Made by a program: the position numbers and the translations under genes
Assembly (NCBI GenBank): GCA_944470555.2
Contig: OX104127.1
Location: 153,155,776 to 153,219,775 of the forward strand
Source of the DNA: Heterobilharzia americana
Lineage: Eukaryota; Platyhelminthes; Trematoda; Strigeidida; Schistosomatidae
Direction: 5' to 3'
DNA: 64,000 nucleotides
In this document: one piece after another, positions 62,350 through 64,000 of the stretch
How the letters are laid out: each line of letters opens with the position of its first letter
How positions within the stretch are numbered: position 1 is the stretch's first letter
Notes under the pieces: generated by a model
Told to the model about the DNA's origin: nothing
The model's database searches: none
The model's input: only the letters and a program-made list of their open reading frames with translations

Positions 62350-63060
62350 ACGTCGCTTTGTGAATATCCTTGTGTTTGTAAACACTGTCTCCAATCACCA
62401 AATCGTTAGATGCGCATAAATCTGCAAACAGTTCCCCATTCTCATTCATCATCTCACTGAGTGCTTCTCGACCCATGATGAGTTCTCTTCCTGTGTTGTC
62501 TGCTCCCAGTTTGGCATTCATGTCACCCCACCCATTAGCATTTTGATGTCGCCAACTGGGCTGGTATCATGTTCATCGTGAATTGCAGTTGTCTGTAGAA
62601 TTCCTCTTTGTTCTCTTCATCTGCATTATTTGTAGGTGCGTAGTGTAGCATTGAATGATTGTGACTTTCCTTCCCTTTGAGTTGAAGCTTGCTGTTATGA
62701 TCCTGCAAGAGGGGATTGGTTCCCACTGCATGAGAGTCTTGGATGATCTTGTGGACATCATGATATCCACTCGAAAACTCAGTGTGCTCGTGGTTGTCGT
62801 CTGGGTTTCAATATCGGAGTAGATTATCAACTCCTCTCCATTTGACAGTTTGTAGAGTCCACTTCCATTCCATCTGCTGTTGCAGATTCCTCGCAGATTC
62901 CAAGCACTTCAACGCCATACCTCCTCATCTCCTTTGCAATCTGGACAGTCTTGCTAGGTTCAAACATGGTGCGGATATTCGATGTCCGCATCCTCACTTT
63001 CGCTTTCCACAAGAGAGTGGAGACACATCGGCCGACTGGCTTCCCGAATTCTTTCACCAA
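62350..63060 (-). pseudogene. RTE endonuclease domain, copy B
   Basis: The frame from 63060 reads KAKVRMRTSNIRTMFEPSKT then VQIAKEMRRYGVEVLGICEE, the N-I-R-T start and I-C-E active-site Glu of the APE-like endonuclease. It continues in other frames with LSFRVDIMMSTRSSKTLMQW, IITASFNSKGRKVTIIQCY, APTNNADEENKEEFYRQLQ and GDMNAKLGADNTGRELIMGR (catalytic D-x-N), then ENGELFADLCASNDLVIGDS and HKATWTSPDTGTHQKSDRLH, corresponding to the terminal A-T-W-x-S-P-D...Q-I-D-H/H region with the final catalytic D-H changed. At least three frameshifts are present. Confidence 0.8.
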
Positions 63061-63262
63061 CCGGCGTCATTTTGCCTCTCCGATTTCAGTGATGAATAAG
63101 TTTGTTTTTCTTTTCTGTGTATTCATTGTGCTTTGAAGTTATTTACGGGGTTGGATTTGTTTGACGGGGTAGGATTGCTAGCCGTATGCTCAACCTTCCT
63201 TGTTTACCCGGGCTTCGGACCGACTAGTAACTAGTGAACTAGTTAGCCAGGCAAGTTTAAAT

Positions 63263-64000
63263 CAAACATTAGCATTTTTGAATTTCATGTTATGATCACG
63301 ACTGCCAAAAATGTTTATGTGGTCTTTTGCTTTGCCATGGATATCTTAGACGATCGGTTAATTTACATACTTTCCTGCGCAGTAACCATTTTGCTTTTAG
63401 TAGTATTTGTTTCCATTTTACACGCATGACGTAGCTTCCTTTTACCAGGCAACTTACATTGACCTTGAACAGAAAGTCTCTGTGAAATATTTTATTCTTT
63501 TTTGCTGTATATTTACGAATGTACAATTAGGGAATGATTTCGTTTTAAAGAAAAATTTTTCGGAATTTTTCTTCTCTATTTTCCCGTGGTATTGCATCTG
63601 CAAATTCTGCTGGTAATTACTTTGAGCGAATTGATCAAGTGCTACTGGCATACGGAACTCTATGATGATATATTTCTAAATACAGCAGTTTAACTCTCCT
63701 AGATACGATGAACACTGTCTGGCAATCAAATATGAAATTCACGTTTACTGCTTTTTGAAACTAGATGGGTAGATTCGTTAGTTTCTCAGCATTTTCGTTT
63801 ATGTTCATACTTACTGACTTTTGTGTTTTGTTCCGCCTGTTTCCCAAATCTACCGGATTATTCATTGTCCACTCCTCGATGCTTTGGGTCTAGAAATGTC
63901 TTTAATTACTAGTCAGTAGGGTTGTTTGCACGATTGTTTAGAATTCTGGCAATTGCACTTAGAAACGCTTGACGCTACATTGTATAGACGCATGGTAATG
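63263..64000. other. No recognised gene
   Basis: AT-rich flank of RTE copy B up to the right edge. Small overlapping frames on both strands are chance. Confidence 0.4.

Larger units (their letters stand above)
60757..63262 (-). mobile_element. RTE-type (SR2-like) non-LTR retrotransposon, copy B, internally deleted
   Basis: On the minus strand the element begins near 63262 (CTAACTAGTTCACTAGTTAC, shared with copy A at 9535), runs through the endonuclease (63060-62350), a linker (62340-61740), the RT palm and C-terminal region (61700-60760), and ends CCCAAGGGAGAAATAATGAC. Between the linker and the palm the fingers and first RT motifs are missing. It is longer and better preserved than copy A but has many stops and frameshifts. 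The two copies belong to one family by collinear matches across endonuclease, palm and 3' end. Confidence 0.85.

Noticed and set aside
61152..63136. Several plus-strand frames across RTE copy B
   Set aside because: They are antisense to the RTE endonuclease, linker and RT segments that are recognised on the minus strand.

Overview
This window looks like AT-rich, non-coding-dominated nuclear DNA of a trematode, most likely a schistosome (blood fluke). Three signals support this. Two spliced exons on the minus strand encode the paired EF-hands of a tegument-allergen-like (TAL) protein, a platyhelminth family. There are tRNA-headed, hammerhead-bearing SINEs like the schistosome Sm-alpha family. 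The rest of the repeat content (RTE/SR2-like and CR1-like LINEs, a Penelope-like element with a GIY-YIG domain, a Gypsy integrase tail) is the usual schistosome mix. Nothing bacterial is present, and there is no operon, tRNA gene, rRNA gene or CRISPR array that I can see.

Layout. 1-6.65 kb: TAL gene, minus strand, exon 1 at 6534-6650 and exon 2 at 1553-1641, separated by an intron of about 4.9 kb that carries a TSD-flanked SINE (2765-2949) and one unexplained exon-like block (5708-5858). The C-terminal dynein-light-chain part of the protein must lie to the left of the window. 9.36-11.41 kb: internally deleted RTE-type LINE, plus strand. 13.4-13.9 kb: decayed coding remnant, minus strand. 15.8-17.7 kb (perhaps to 18.5 kb): CR1-like LINE, plus strand. 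20.8-21.0 kb: Penelope-like element (PLE) 3' end. 22.5-23.2 kb: Gypsy-like integrase tail. 25.9-27.7 kb: CR1-like ORF1 and degenerate sequence. 30.3-30.65 kb: unrecognised open frame with splice-like edge. 32.0-33.07 kb: two PLE copies head to head with almost identical arms, one arm interrupted by a hammerhead SINE. 38.8-41.0 kb: three exon-like blocks of an unrecognised minus-strand gene candidate. 43.3, 46.6, 49.5 and 56.0 kb: more hammerhead SINE fragments of two families. 52.4-53.0 kb: PLE GIY-YIG end. 59.6 kb: (AT)21. 60.76-63.26 kb: second RTE-type LINE, minus strand, also lacking the RT fingers.

Taken together, the only gene I can name with confidence is the partial TAL gene. The most unusual theme is the density of hammerhead-ribozyme-like cores: six SINE-type copies in two families, plus a minimal hammerhead-like motif at the 3' end of the PLE copies. 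All autonomous elements are broken by stops, frameshifts or deletions, so any mobilisation would depend on copies elsewhere. Coordinates of degenerate elements are by-eye estimates.
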